Origin: Natrinema halophilum
GTDB taxonomy: Archaea > Halobacteriota > Halobacteria > Halobacteriales > Natrialbaceae
DNA length: 64,000 bases
Reading direction: 5' to 3'
NCBI RefSeq assembly: GCF_013402815.2
Contig: NZ_CP058601.1
Span: 2,046,001 to 2,110,000, forward strand
Both the position numbers and the translations under genes were made by a program. How positions within the stretch are numbered: the first letter of the stretch is position 1; every line of letters starts with the position of its first letter. Positions 25,855 to 34,336 of the stretch are shown one piece after another. The notes under the pieces are model-generated. The model searched no databases. It saw only the letters and a program-made list of their open reading frames with translations, and had not been told where the DNA came from.

Positions 25855-26661
25855 GTGCGAGAGTTCTCCGAATCCTATCTCAGCCGAACCCGCGAGGGGA
25901 TGTGGGACGACTCCCGGAGGGCCCTCGAGCCGCTGGCACTCGGTTCTCGAGACCGTATTCTGGACGTCGGCTGTGGGACCGGTGAATTGAGTCGCGTCCT
26001 TACCGCCGACTCCCCGGGCGAGGTGATCGGCTGCGACGTCGATCGCGATCTTCTCTCGGCCGCGAGTCAGTACGTCCCCGTGGTGGCCGGCGACGCATTC
26101 CGGCTCCCGTTTCCCGACGACTCGTTCGATCTCGTCGTCTGTCAGGCGTTGTTGATCAACCTGCCCGAGCCCGCGGCCGCACTATCCGAGTTCGCCCGCG
26201 TCTCGAGCGATCTCGTCGCAGCTATCGAACCCGACAACGCCGCGGTCGAGATCGATTCAAGCGTGGATGCGGAAGGGCGCCTCGAGCGTCGAGCGCGCCG
26301 GGCCTACCTCGACGGTGTACACACGGACGTCGCACTCGGTGCCGATGCCCGAAGCGCCTTCGAAGCGGCGGATCTCGATGTACTCACGACACGTCGGTAC
26401 GATCATGTCCGAACGGTCGAACCGCCATACAGTGAGACGGCGGTAGTCGCAGCCCGCCGCAAGGCGACCGGAGCGGGGTTGGCCGACGACCGCGAAACGA
26501 TGCTTTCGGGAGCGTTGACCGAGACGGAATACGACGACCTCCGCGGTTCGTGGCGAAAGATGGGACGCACTGTCATCGAGCAGATGGAAACACAGGAGTA
26601 TCACCGCAAAGAGGCGGTTCCGTTCTTCGTCACCGTTGGACAGATTGCCCAGTCCGGATGA
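25855..26661 (+). CDS. Class I SAM-dependent methyltransferase
   Basis: The 268 residues carry the SAM-binding motif ILDVGCGTGELS at about 35-46, the acidic strand end IGCDVD, and a DDSFDLVVCQALLINLPEP motif IV-V region of the UbiE/COQ5-like type. A C-terminal segment (EYDDLRGSWRKMGRTVIEQM) resembles substrate-binding helices. The substrate is unknown. The start is a GTG at 25855, about 25 bases after an A/T-rich cgttttta, which supports a leaderless message. Confidence 0.85.
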   Translation: MREFSESYLSRTREGMWDDSRRALEPLALGSRDRILDVGCGTGELSRVLTADSPGEVIGCDVDRDLLSAASQYVPVVAGDAFRLPFPDDSFDLVVCQALLINLPEPAAALSEFARVSSDLVAAIEPDNAAVEIDSSVDAEGRLERRARRAYLDGVHTDVALGADARSAFEAADLDVLTTRRYDHVRTVEPPYSETAVVAARRKATGAGLADDRETMLSGALTETEYDDLRGSWRKMGRTVIEQMETQEYHRKEAVPFFVTVGQIAQSG

Positions 26662-26733
26662 CACGAATGGTCGAGCATGAGAAGACGAGCGGATCGCCAC
26701 CCGCACGACGAGTGGACGCCTGGAAGCAACGCG

Positions 26734-27195
26734 TCACCACGGTAGGAGCGCTCGGATCACGCTCCCCACCAATCCGCCGACGATGCCGTCGACGGCTGTC
26801 AGGAGCGAGAAGGCGATCACGATCAGGATTGCGCTCGATAATCCGAGTCCCGATAGCATCGGACTGATCGGGCCGACTGACGCGAGGACGAAAAGCGGTG
26901 GCTCGTTGTACAGACCGATAAGGGTGCCGAGAAACGCCGTTACCGTTCCCGCGACGCCGCCGACGAACGCGCTTGCGATCACCGCGTGGACGAGACCAGA
27001 CGCGACCCGTCCGACGGCATACGCGGCGAGGAAACCGGCAACGATTCCGCCGCCGATACGAGTAAGCAGCGGAACCATCAACGCATTGAGATTGACAACG
27101 ATCCCGACCACGGTGGCCCCGAGGACGATTTGCGTGTCGATCCCGCCGAGCAGTAACCTGCTCGCTTCGGAGTCGGGCGACTCGTAGTTACTCAT
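26734..27195 (-). CDS. Small membrane protein (possibly DUF5518 type)
   Basis: The 153 residues have four hydrophobic Gly/Ala-rich helices: IVLGATVVGIVVNLNALMVPLL, GGGIVAGFLAAYAVG, VIASAFVGGVAGTVTAFLGTL and SAILIVIAFSLLTAVDGIVGGLVGSVI. This glycine-rich pattern is common in haloarchaeal proteins of the DUF5518 kind; I am not sure of the family. The function is unknown. Start MSNYESPDSE was chosen; an ATG six codons upstream is possible. Confidence 0.65.
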   Translation of the reverse strand: MSNYESPDSEASRLLLGGIDTQIVLGATVVGIVVNLNALMVPLLTRIGGGIVAGFLAAYAVGRVASGLVHAVIASAFVGGVAGTVTAFLGTLIGLYNEPPLFVLASVGPISPMLSGLGLSSAILIVIAFSLLTAVDGIVGGLVGSVIRALLPW

Positions 27196-27249
27196 AGTCC
27201 CTCGGTCGGCCATCAAACGGAAAGATCGCGGTTTCGGGTCGGGTCTGTG

Positions 27250-27525
27250 TCACTGCGGGACATGCTCCGTCATCGTCTCGTTCGTTTCCCGTTCGAGATC
27301 CGTCGTACCGTCGACAGCTTCCTCGAGGGATTTACTCGCATCGACCATTGATTCGACATAATCACGGATATCGTCGCTCACGGTCACTTTGGAGACGAGT
27401 TTGTACTCGCGTTCGACTGCGACGATCGGAGCGGCGTCGAATACGGTGGATTCTGCACGTCCGCTGTTCGTCCCTTCACCGATCGAATCCTTTGGCGACG
27501 CGACGAACGGGCGAGGTCGGATCAC
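27250..27525 (-). CDS. Small hypothetical protein, doubtful
   Basis: This 91-residue frame starts with GTG. The C-terminal half (VSDDIRDYVESMVDASKSLEEAVDGTTDLERETNE) is acidic and helical and looks coding; the N-terminal 35 residues are less convincing. It follows the DUF6230/DUF6114-like pair on the same strand after 37 bases, so it may be a third gene of that operon. A later internal start is possible. Confidence 0.4.
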   Translation of the reverse strand: MIRPRPFVASPKDSIGEGTNSGRAESTVFDAAPIVAVEREYKLVSKVTVSDDIRDYVESMVDASKSLEEAVDGTTDLERETNETMTEHVPQ

Positions 27526-27562
27526 GAATCAGCTTCCGCCACCGATAGCGTTCGTGGCGCGG

Positions 27563-28150
27563 TCACTCATCGAGTCCTCGTTGCGAGATTGCTTCGACAC
27601 CAGTACGAAGGTGCGAACGCGTTTTGGTGGCGATACGTCCGAGGGTCCCACGCATTCGAGCGAGTGCGGTATCGACGGTACTCGGTTCCGACACAGCATC
27701 CTCGACGACAGCAGCATCCGGTTTCCACGCGATACAGAGGTTTCCACCGATAATTCCGAACAGCATCCCGAAAAACAACCCACCGAGCGAACCGAACAGC
27801 GAGAGTATCGACAGCACGACGCCGACGACACCGATCTCGTGGGAGTACTGCGGTTTATACAGTGCGGACATACCCGAGAGGAAGGCGAACACACCGAGCA
27901 TGGTTCCGAGGGCGAGAACGCCAGTCACCTGACCGCTGACGGAGAGGAAGTCGGGCAGGGCCTGTGCTGGGACCCAGGTGATGAGGAAACCGCCCAGACA
28001 GAGCAAGAGACCGCCCAGGAGCGGGCGCTGCGTCCGCCAGTCGGCAAATCGATTCCATCGGCCTTCTATCAACTTGGCGATCCGGTTCGACTGACTATCG
28101 CACTGGTCGGTGGGGCTTTTTGTGTCGTCTCGACTGTCTTGAGGGGGCAT
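27563..28150 (-). CDS. DUF6114-like membrane protein
   Basis: The 195 residues have an N-terminal hydrophilic stretch, a RPLLGGLLLCLGGFLITWVPAQ segment, three more hydrophobic helices and an acidic C-terminal tail. The order (R-P-[LF] before the first helix, a loop with YKPQYS, then GLFFGMLFGIIGGNLCIAWKP) matches DUF6114 proteins, best known from actinobacteria. It starts 6 bases after the stop of the DUF6230-like gene, so the two form an operon. Function is unknown; a paired membrane role is inferred from conserved adjacency. Family assignment is from memory of the pattern. Confidence 0.65.
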   Translation of the reverse strand: MPPQDSRDDTKSPTDQCDSQSNRIAKLIEGRWNRFADWRTQRPLLGGLLLCLGGFLITWVPAQALPDFLSVSGQVTGVLALGTMLGVFAFLSGMSALYKPQYSHEIGVVGVVLSILSLFGSLGGLFFGMLFGIIGGNLCIAWKPDAAVVEDAVSEPSTVDTALARMRGTLGRIATKTRSHLRTGVEAISQRGLDE

Positions 28151-28156
28151 CTGTGG

Positions 28157-28759
28157 TCACTTCGAATTGTACTCCACGTCGACGTTGAGGCCGGGGAGGC
28201 TGATCTCGTTCGAGGCGAGGTACACCATATCGATCGTGACGTCTTCCTGTACCATTCCGGGACTTCCCCCGTGGATGTCGGTTATATAGCCGTCTTCGGG
28301 ATCGACGTTCTCACCGGCCGCCTGCTGGAACTGCCGTTCCGGATTGTCGCTGGCCTGTGTTTTGATGACCTGTCCGTTGAACGTCGCTTCTTTCGCTTCT
28401 AGTCCAGTGAGTTTGATGTACTGCTGATCAGCTTCGACCGTCTCCTCGGCAGTGAACGAGATTTGCATCGTCCCGTCCATCATCGGTATGTTTTGCTTTC
28501 TCGTCAGTTCCAGCCCATCGATTTCGACATCGCGCTGCTCGGCGACAACCACCGGTGTCGATCCTGCGTCGTTCTCTCCGGAACTCGGGTAGAGAAGAAA
28601 CTCGTCGGATCTGATCTCGTCGGCTGTGACCGTAAACCCGTTACCGCTTGCCAGCGGTGCAGCGTAGGCAGTCCCCGACGACAAGATAACGAGGCCGACC
28701 GCCGCGACTACCAGAAACGATACCCCTGTCCCGACCACGAGCCGCTTCGTATCGTACAT
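28157..28759 (-). CDS. DUF6230-like exported or membrane-anchored protein
   Basis: The 200 residues begin with a short basic stretch and one hydrophobic helix (about residues 9-33) ending in AYAAPLASGNGFTVTADEI. The remainder is a soluble domain with ITFxGL-type beta strands (EIDGLELTRKQ, TGLEAKEATFNGQVIKT, LPGLNVDVEYNS). The AYAAPLA...F.VTAD opening and the ATF segment resemble DUF6230 proteins, the usual neighbours of DUF6114. The domain should lie outside the cytoplasmic membrane. The role is unknown. Confidence 0.65.
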   Translation of the reverse strand: MYDTKRLVVGTGVSFLVVAAVGLVILSSGTAYAAPLASGNGFTVTADEIRSDEFLLYPSSGENDAGSTPVVVAEQRDVEIDGLELTRKQNIPMMDGTMQISFTAEETVEADQQYIKLTGLEAKEATFNGQVIKTQASDNPERQFQQAAGENVDPEDGYITDIHGGSPGMVQEDVTIDMVYLASNEISLPGLNVDVEYNSK

Positions 28760-29036
28760 GCTATTCCCTGCTATCGATACATCTGTTTACGGTTTCTGAC
28801 AGGTTTCCCGTATCCAGATCCCCATCGTTCTCGGATCGACCGAATCGGTGTTGCATCACTGTGTCACACACACACACCCAACAGGATCGAGGATCACTTT
28901 TCCTCCTCGTATGCGGGGGAATTTATATGGATATCGTCAATACATAATATAAACTATATCAAACTAGAGTCTTGTTTACAGCTGCTGATCACGGACGGTT
29001 GGAGAGCGACGGAAGCGGTCAACCGTCGGCGCAAGA
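28760..29036. promoter_or_regulatory. A/T-rich promoter region of the DUF6230-like gene
   Basis: There is no gene here. Bases about 28918-28965 (gaatttatatggatatcg, then atacataatataaactatatc) are among the most A/T-rich in the window and carry several TATA-like boxes. Confidence 0.45.
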
Positions 29037-29153
29037 CGACCGACCGTCTATCGGAATGAAACGACCGACCGTCTATCGGAATGAAACGACCGATCGTCTA
29101 TCGGAATGAAACGACCGACCGTCTATCGGAATGAAACGACCGACCGTCTACCG
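29037..29153. repeat. Tandem repeat, four 25-bp units plus a partial fifth
   Basis: Units begin at 29037, 29062, 29087 and 29112 with consensus cgaccgaccgtctatcggaa followed by tgaaa; the third has one C-to-T change, and a 17-base partial fifth unit follows at 29137. Units are contiguous with no spacers, so this is not a CRISPR array. It lies between the LarA-family gene and the DUF6230-like gene, about 280 bases upstream of the latter. Confidence 0.9.
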
Positions 29154-29232
29154 AACCATCACGACTTATCGGCTGACAGAGCGAGACGACTGTTACGATC
29201 CATCGCGACGATCGAAGTCGTCCGATCAGTTC

Positions 29233-30462
29233 CTACTCACCGTCGACCAGCAGCGTGTTCACCGCATCGGGGATTACGAGCACCTCGGTGCCATCCTCGA
29301 GCGCGTCCGCGACGTCGCATTCGGCGTGCATCAAGCAGTCTTCGACGACGTCGGGCGCGTCGCTGTTGGTGACGAATAGGTCGTGGTCCCGGAGGACTCG
29401 AGCGACGACGAACGCACGCTGCGCACCGGGTTCGTACCCTTCGCGCATCGTTTCGTATAGCGCGTCCGCATCGGTCGCCTCGCGCAGATGGCGATAGAAT
29501 CGCCGTTCGCCGGTTCCCTCGCCAGCACCTTCGGGAAGTTCCGCGGGGACGACGAGTCGACCGCCTTCGCACAACGGATTTCGGTCGCCGAGTGCAACGT
29601 ACGTTGCTCCGCGCGTCGCCTGATAGAGGTTCGCATCCTTGGGGGCGCCGACGCCACAGATCACGGCATCGAACTCGTGGTCGATCGGCACTGACAGTGC
29701 CGAGCGAGCAATCGACGCGAGTTCGCTGACGACGCGGCGATCGTCTCCGGCTCGGACACCGAGGACGCCAACTGGGCCGTGGGTCAGGTTCAGGGAAAAG
29801 TCGACGCCCGCACGGTCGCCGGCCCGATCAACTGTTTCGCGGAACGGATTCCCATCGATCCGGCCCAGGCGGACTCCCTCGCGGGCGAGCATGTCCGGAC
29901 CGTGAGTGTAGCGGATGATCGATTCACTTCCCGCTCCGATGACGACAGTTTTCGCGCCACCGCTGAAGCCTGCGTACTGGTGCGGTTCGACGACGCCCGT
30001 CGAGAGGACGGCATCTGCGGTCGCAACCGGTTCACCGATTTCGACGGGAACTCCCTCCCCGACCGTTCCGACTTCGACGACCGAGTCGGGATCGTGATTG
30101 ACCGCCAGGTCGGCGTGCTGACCGAGCATCGTCTCGATCTCGTCGTCGGTCATCGGCCGATGAAGGCCGAGTCCGACAACGACCGTCACCTGCTCTCTGT
30201 CGACCCCGATTTCCGCGAGGTTCTCGAGCAGGACATCCAGCAATACGTCATCCGGTACGTTGCGCGTCATGTCGGTGACGACGATCGCGATGTCGCCGTC
30301 CGAGTCGATTCGCTCTGCAAGCGGCGAGCCGAGCGGGTTCTCGAGCGCACGTTCGGCGGCTACGCGAACATCGACACCCTCTCCACCCGGCGGTTCGGCT
30401 ACCGTTACGTCGCAGTTGGGCAAGCGGACGTCGATCGTGCCCTGTCCGAGCGGAATTTCCAT
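29233..30462 (-). CDS. LarA-family (lactate racemase-like, DUF2088) protein
   Basis: The 409 residues match nickel-pincer nucleotide enzymes. His101 (GLGLHRPM), His161 and Lys171 (GVVEPHQYAGFSGGAKTV) and His187 (YTHGPD) correspond in spacing to His108, His174, Lys184 and His200 of Lactobacillus LarA. So the cofactor-lysine link and catalytic histidines are kept. The substrate may be lactate or another 2-hydroxyacid. The LarB, LarC and LarE maturation proteins are not encoded in this window. The start MEIPLGQGTI begins the conserved domain; the longer open frame upstream is not protein-like. Confidence 0.85.
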   Translation of the reverse strand: MEIPLGQGTIDVRLPNCDVTVAEPPGGEGVDVRVAAERALENPLGSPLAERIDSDGDIAIVVTDMTRNVPDDVLLDVLLENLAEIGVDREQVTVVVGLGLHRPMTDDEIETMLGQHADLAVNHDPDSVVEVGTVGEGVPVEIGEPVATADAVLSTGVVEPHQYAGFSGGAKTVVIGAGSESIIRYTHGPDMLAREGVRLGRIDGNPFRETVDRAGDRAGVDFSLNLTHGPVGVLGVRAGDDRRVVSELASIARSALSVPIDHEFDAVICGVGAPKDANLYQATRGATYVALGDRNPLCEGGRLVVPAELPEGAGEGTGERRFYRHLREATDADALYETMREGYEPGAQRAFVVARVLRDHDLFVTNSDAPDVVEDCLMHAECDVADALEDGTEVLVIPDAVNTLLVDGE

Positions 30463-30560
30463 ATTCGTCGTTTGATCTGCAACCGTGAAAAGTACCGCTG
30501 AGTCTCGAGTGACTTGCGATCGGAAGTGACCGACGGTGCAAGCGAAAGCGGACGGGTAAC

Positions 30561-31228
30561 CTACGAGCCCGGCGGCTGGAACGCATCGAGATCGAGGCGG
30601 CCGACTGCGGCCGGAGCGAAGGAGATTCCGGCGAGCAGGACGGCATAGAGGACGATGAGAAGCGGTTCGACCCGTCCGACTACCGATTCGAGTCCCCGGA
30701 TGGCGGTTACGAACCTGCCCGATCCCAACGAGAAGTACTCCTTCGAATCGGGACCGCAATTCCGGCAGGGCCCCCAAGCCGCCGCGAAAAGTCCGCCGGC
30801 CGAGCCGCCGAGGCCGAGCAGCGCGGCTTCGGTGGCACCGACGACGAAGACGGCGGGTATCGAGAGGATGAACACAATCGAGAACCTGGTCGTCGGATCG
30901 CCGCCTGTGAGTCGGTTCATGGCGACTGCAAAGTGTGTTCCGAGCGCCTCACCGACGATCTACGTCCCCCACGTAATAAACCCCGAGAACGACCCGAAAG
31001 AGCGAGACGGCACCGACGAGTGTAACGGCTCCGACAACGGCCTGCCAATCTCCCAGACGGACGTCTGCCGAGACGAGGCCGCCGGAGACGACGGCGGCCG
31101 CAAACGAATGCCCGCCCGGAAACCCGTCTCCTTCGCGTTCCCCCGAGTTCGGTGATGCCTACGACGAATTCGGCGTTTTCAGCCGGGACGAGGTTTCGGA
31201 AGACCCTACTTTTCTCCTCGAGTCGCAT
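30561..31228 (-). pseudogene. Degenerate PAP2-family phosphatase gene
   Basis: Three consecutive frames on this strand each encode part of one protein. The first is MRLEEKSRVFRNLVPAENAEF...TELG (from 31228). The second has GDGFPGGHSFAAAVVSGG...RVVLGVYYVGDV (about 31130-30962). The third has VGEALGTHFAVAMNRLTGGDPTTRF through to the stop at 30561. The middle part carries the PAP2 signature region (normally FPSGH; here FPGGH) and the R...GVYY..DV motif. One shift falls in a G5 run near 31140, the other near 30960. The segment normally present between the first helix and the FPSGH motif is also missing, so this is an inactivated gene and not merely a read error. Confidence 0.7.
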
Positions 31229-31497
31229 GCTGGTTCCAGCGTGTGTTCGTCCCGAACGTAAACGATCGTTCTGACACATCGGTTTCTAATGATCGGCGGG
31301 CAAAACTGTGGGTTTCACAGATATGTACTGGCGTTTCCGCTGACTAGCTTCGGGTCAGCATCTGTCAGCATTTCTCGAGAACTGTCAGCCCATCAGTTGC
31401 ATGTTCAATAGCCGTCGGCGATCACCAATGCCAGTGATTTCCAAAGGACTTTGGGACAAAGGTAACGAATCAACCGCCACTAGTGTAACGAGTTGCA

Positions 31498-32211
31498 ATG
31501 ACAGAACGGCGACGGGACGATCAATCAACGTCCGTCAGAGAAATCGAGTTTAATGTTTCTAACGCATCATATCCATTCGTAGCCGTCTCTGAGAAGGCCA
31601 ACTGCCGAATCGAACTGGTAGAGATGTTGCCCAACGACAGTGGACAGTATGTCGAGTTTTTTACCGTCGCCGATGCTGATCCGTCGCAGATTCTCGACTA
31701 CACAGACCCTTACGACACCGACATCCGACTTCTCAGCGAACGTTCGAACGGTGGTCTCTTCGAGTTCCACGTCTCCGCAGCGTGTCCCGTAATCACGCTC
31801 GCCGAACTCGGAGCGCTTCCCCGGATCGTTCGGGCTGACGACGGTTCCGGACGCATCGTCGCCGGAGTCCCACCACGACGCGACGAGGTCGCGATCGTCG
31901 ACGAATTCCTCGCGGAAAATCCAAATGCCGAACTCGCGGCGAAACGCGAGAAAGACAACCTGGAGCCGTTGTTCAGTCAGACGGCGTTCCGCCAGGAACT
32001 CTATGCCGCACTCACCGAGCGACAACACGAAGTACTCAAGTCCGCATTCGAGGCCGGATACTACGACTGGCCCCGCAAGTGTTCGGGAGAAGACGTCGCA
32101 GCCGAACTCGGAATTACGTCGCCGACGTTCTCCCAGCACATTCACGCCGCCGAACGCAAACTCCTCACGCTGCTGTTCGAGGAACCGCAGGCTGACTTCT
32201 CCCACGACTGA
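31498..32211 (+). CDS. Bacterio-opsin activator-type HTH regulator
   Basis: The 237 residues have an N-terminal sensor-like domain and a C-terminal HTH-10 domain (about 170-228: ALTERQHEVLKSAFEAGYYDWPRKCSGEDVAAELGITSPTFSQHIHAAERKLL), the DNA-binding unit of Bat-type haloarchaeal regulators. No PAS or GAF motif is obvious in the N-terminal part. The target genes are unknown; the HalOD1 protein and nirK lie downstream on the other strand. The ATG at 31498 opens the acidic N-terminus. Confidence 0.9.
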   Translation: MTERRRDDQSTSVREIEFNVSNASYPFVAVSEKANCRIELVEMLPNDSGQYVEFFTVADADPSQILDYTDPYDTDIRLLSERSNGGLFEFHVSAACPVITLAELGALPRIVRADDGSGRIVAGVPPRRDEVAIVDEFLAENPNAELAAKREKDNLEPLFSQTAFRQELYAALTERQHEVLKSAFEAGYYDWPRKCSGEDVAAELGITSPTFSQHIHAAERKLLTLLFEEPQADFSHD

Positions 32212-32384
32212 AGCCGCAGGCGTTCGCGCTGTTTTCGCTGTCACTTGTATTCAGACGAGTGACAGCCTCTCCAGCGAAACCGCTGGGGTCGTTCGAGAGA
32301 GAAGATCGTTCGATCGGCTTTCCTCCCGCAGGTGAGAGTAATTCGAAGTCGGTTTCGTCGCCGTCGAGGTCGCCCGACTCAGTT

Positions 32385-32699
32385 TCACTCGAGTCGTTTG
32401 ATGTCGATTCGGCCCTCTGCATCCACGGTAACGTCACAGTGTTCGAACCGAAACGAGAGCATTCGCGGTCGAGCGCTTGCCTTCCCGTGGGTCAGAAAAC
32501 GGTCTAACGCGTCGGGATCGATAGCCTCGTACAGCGGTTGGATGGCCGTCACGTCCCTCCCTGTAACGTCCGCGACCGCACGAACGACTGCCGACGAGGG
32601 GCTATCGGTCGAGTTCCAATCGCAGTGGACAGTGTAGAATCCGCCTGCGGAATCGTCGTCACGCGAGTTCGTCGTCGAAGATGAATCGTTCCCTGTCAT
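32385..32699 (-). CDS. HalOD1 output-domain protein
   Basis: This 104-residue protein is a single HalOD1 domain: an acidic low-complexity N-terminus, then GGFYTVHCDWNSTDSPSSAVVRAVADVTGRDVTAIQPLYEAIDPDAL and FEHCDVTVDAEGRIDI at the end. Such domains occur in haloarchaea as stand-alone proteins or as output modules of two-component regulators, with unknown mechanism. Its neighbours are the Bat-type regulator and nirK. The start MTGNDSSS was chosen over an upstream frame that has no match to the family. Confidence 0.85.
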   Translation of the reverse strand: MTGNDSSSTTNSRDDDSAGGFYTVHCDWNSTDSPSSAVVRAVADVTGRDVTAIQPLYEAIDPDALDRFLTHGKASARPRMLSFRFEHCDVTVDAEGRIDIKRLE

Positions 32700-32939
32700 C
32701 GAACACACCTCGGTATAATCAACTGTTACGAGTGAGCGGCATAACTTCACTACCTACATCTCGTGGCTGCAGTTCCGAACGGGACCGACGACGGGTCGCA
32801 ATCAGATGACGGACGAAGCGCCGATGTTGACCGGGACGATTTCCGATACCGTCCGGCTGCGATCGTTGCAGATCGTCGACAAAACGGTGAGAAGACGGGC
32901 GGGCGAGTTTCGATCGCCGGGTGGCTTGCGGAAATTCGC

Positions 32940-34028
32940 TCACGGATCGGGGTCGAAGATTTCGGGTTTGGGATCGCCCTGCACGTCGACGACGCCGAGT
33001 GCTCCGCGGTGGACGACTCGCGAGAGCGCGTGGTCGACGATTTTGACCGGTCCGGGGACGGGGAGTTCCATCACGCCGGCGGTGGTGGTTCCGGGTGCGA
33101 CGGGCGTCGTTTCGACGTTGTTCGCGGGGTCGGACAGCAGGTCACCGTCGCGGTAGAGGTCGCTCCAGACGTTGCCGATGGGGTGGAGCGAACTCAGCAG
33201 GTTCGGGCCGCCGTTGGCGAAGTAGACCCGGGCAGTTTCGCCCGTGTTGGCCTGCATGGGACCGGCCGCGTCTTCCGTAAAGCCGTAGGCCTGGCCGTTG
33301 AAGACGACGTAGGTCGGTTGTTCGCGTTTCATCGCCTCGTAGTCGAAGCCGTGGTGGCCGTCTTCGCCGACCTCGCCGGTGGTGTAGATCTCGTGCTGGC
33401 CGAGGTAGAACTCGTTGTCGACCTCGGGGAGGCCGTCTTCGGGCTCGACCAGGATCGAGCCGAACATCCCGCTACTGATGTGCATGTCCATGTTCGGGAT
33501 CGCACAGTGGTAGATGAACACGCCGGGGTACTCCGCGCGGAACTGGATCTGGGTTGGATCGTCGTCGGGGGCGATCGTCGTCGCGTCGGCACCGCCACCC
33601 GGCCCGTAGACCGCGTGGAAGTCCATGTTGTGCATCGCCGCGTTCAACTCCTCGGGGACGTCGAAGGTGAGGTTGACCGTGTCACCCCGACGGACCCGGA
33701 GCATCGGCCCCGGAACCTGTCCCTCGAAGGTCATGTAGTCGAAGGTGACGCCGGGTTCGATCTCGGCGGTCACCTTCTCGGTCCGAATCGTGACGTCGTG
33801 CGTGCGGGGCTGGGTCCAGTCGACCGGTGCCGGGATGTCGGTCGGATCGCGTGCGATCTGGTCGACGTCGACCGACTTCGCCGCCGGCAGACCCTCCTCC
33901 TCCGCCGGCTCGTTGCTATCTGGGCTGTTCTCCTGTGGATCGCTACCGAGACAGCCGGCCACCGCGAGCGCACCAGTCGCCCCGATCGCCTGCAGTACGT
34001 GCCGTCGGTTGGATTGGGTCGAAGTCAT
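32940..34028 (-). CDS. nirK: Copper-containing nitrite reductase NirK
   Basis: The 362 residues begin with a Tat signal (Arg8-Arg9) that runs into a lipobox AVAGC (Cys26), so the enzyme is probably a lipoprotein outside the membrane. Type 1 copper ligands are His133, Cys175, His183 and Met188; type 2 ligands are His138, His174 and His333; the catalytic pair is Asp136 and His282. It reduces nitrite to nitric oxide in denitrification. No nitric oxide reductase or copper donor gene lies next to it. An acidic linker of about 30 residues follows Cys26. A palindrome and a TATA-like element are upstream. Confidence 0.95.
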   Translation of the reverse strand: MTSTQSNRRHVLQAIGATGALAVAGCLGSDPQENSPDSNEPAEEEGLPAAKSVDVDQIARDPTDIPAPVDWTQPRTHDVTIRTEKVTAEIEPGVTFDYMTFEGQVPGPMLRVRRGDTVNLTFDVPEELNAAMHNMDFHAVYGPGGGADATTIAPDDDPTQIQFRAEYPGVFIYHCAIPNMDMHISSGMFGSILVEPEDGLPEVDNEFYLGQHEIYTTGEVGEDGHHGFDYEAMKREQPTYVVFNGQAYGFTEDAAGPMQANTGETARVYFANGGPNLLSSLHPIGNVWSDLYRDGDLLSDPANNVETTPVAPGTTTAGVMELPVPGPVKIVDHALSRVVHRGALGVVDVQGDPKPEIFDPDP

Positions 34029-34048
34029 CGTTTTTCTCCTCACTTACT

Positions 34049-34065
34049 CGTAGGGAGGACCTACG
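34049..34065. promoter_or_regulatory. CGTAGG-N5-CCTACG palindrome upstream of nirK
   Basis: A perfect 6-bp dyad with a 5-base spacer sits 20 bases before the nirK ATG. It would be in the 5' leader if transcription starts near 34105, so it may be an RNA hairpin or an operator. A GTGAGGAG ribosome-binding sequence lies between it and the ATG. Confidence 0.45.
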
Positions 34066-34130
34066 TTCAGTCGTATCGACGATTCCCGACCTATGGTAAC
34101 TGAGTTGACCATTCCCGCTATATCGTGGGC

Positions 34131-34140
34131 ATTTATATAC
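34131..34140 (-). promoter_or_regulatory. TATA element, probably for nirK
   Basis: atttatatac (minus strand gtatataaat) is a strong TATA match about 105 bases upstream of nirK, giving a leader of roughly 75 bases. The divergent aminotransferase start is 200 bases away, so nirK is the likelier target. Confidence 0.45.
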
Positions 34141-34336
34141 CTATTTTCGATCGACAGTCGGTATCGACGACAGTAGACCGCTCACGGGCCGGGTAACGGA
34201 TAGGACATGCAGTTCGAGGCCGTCGGCTGACCCACCGTCCCATCAGGCCGACCTCGGTAACAGGTATGCCCCACCACCGCGGTCACGACGAACCTGATCG
34301 TCAGAACGAACACGGAAGCGAGCAAACGATGGGGTA

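Noticed and set aside
29037-29153. Possible CRISPR array
   Set aside because: Units are contiguous 25-mers with no unique spacers, and no cas gene is in the window.
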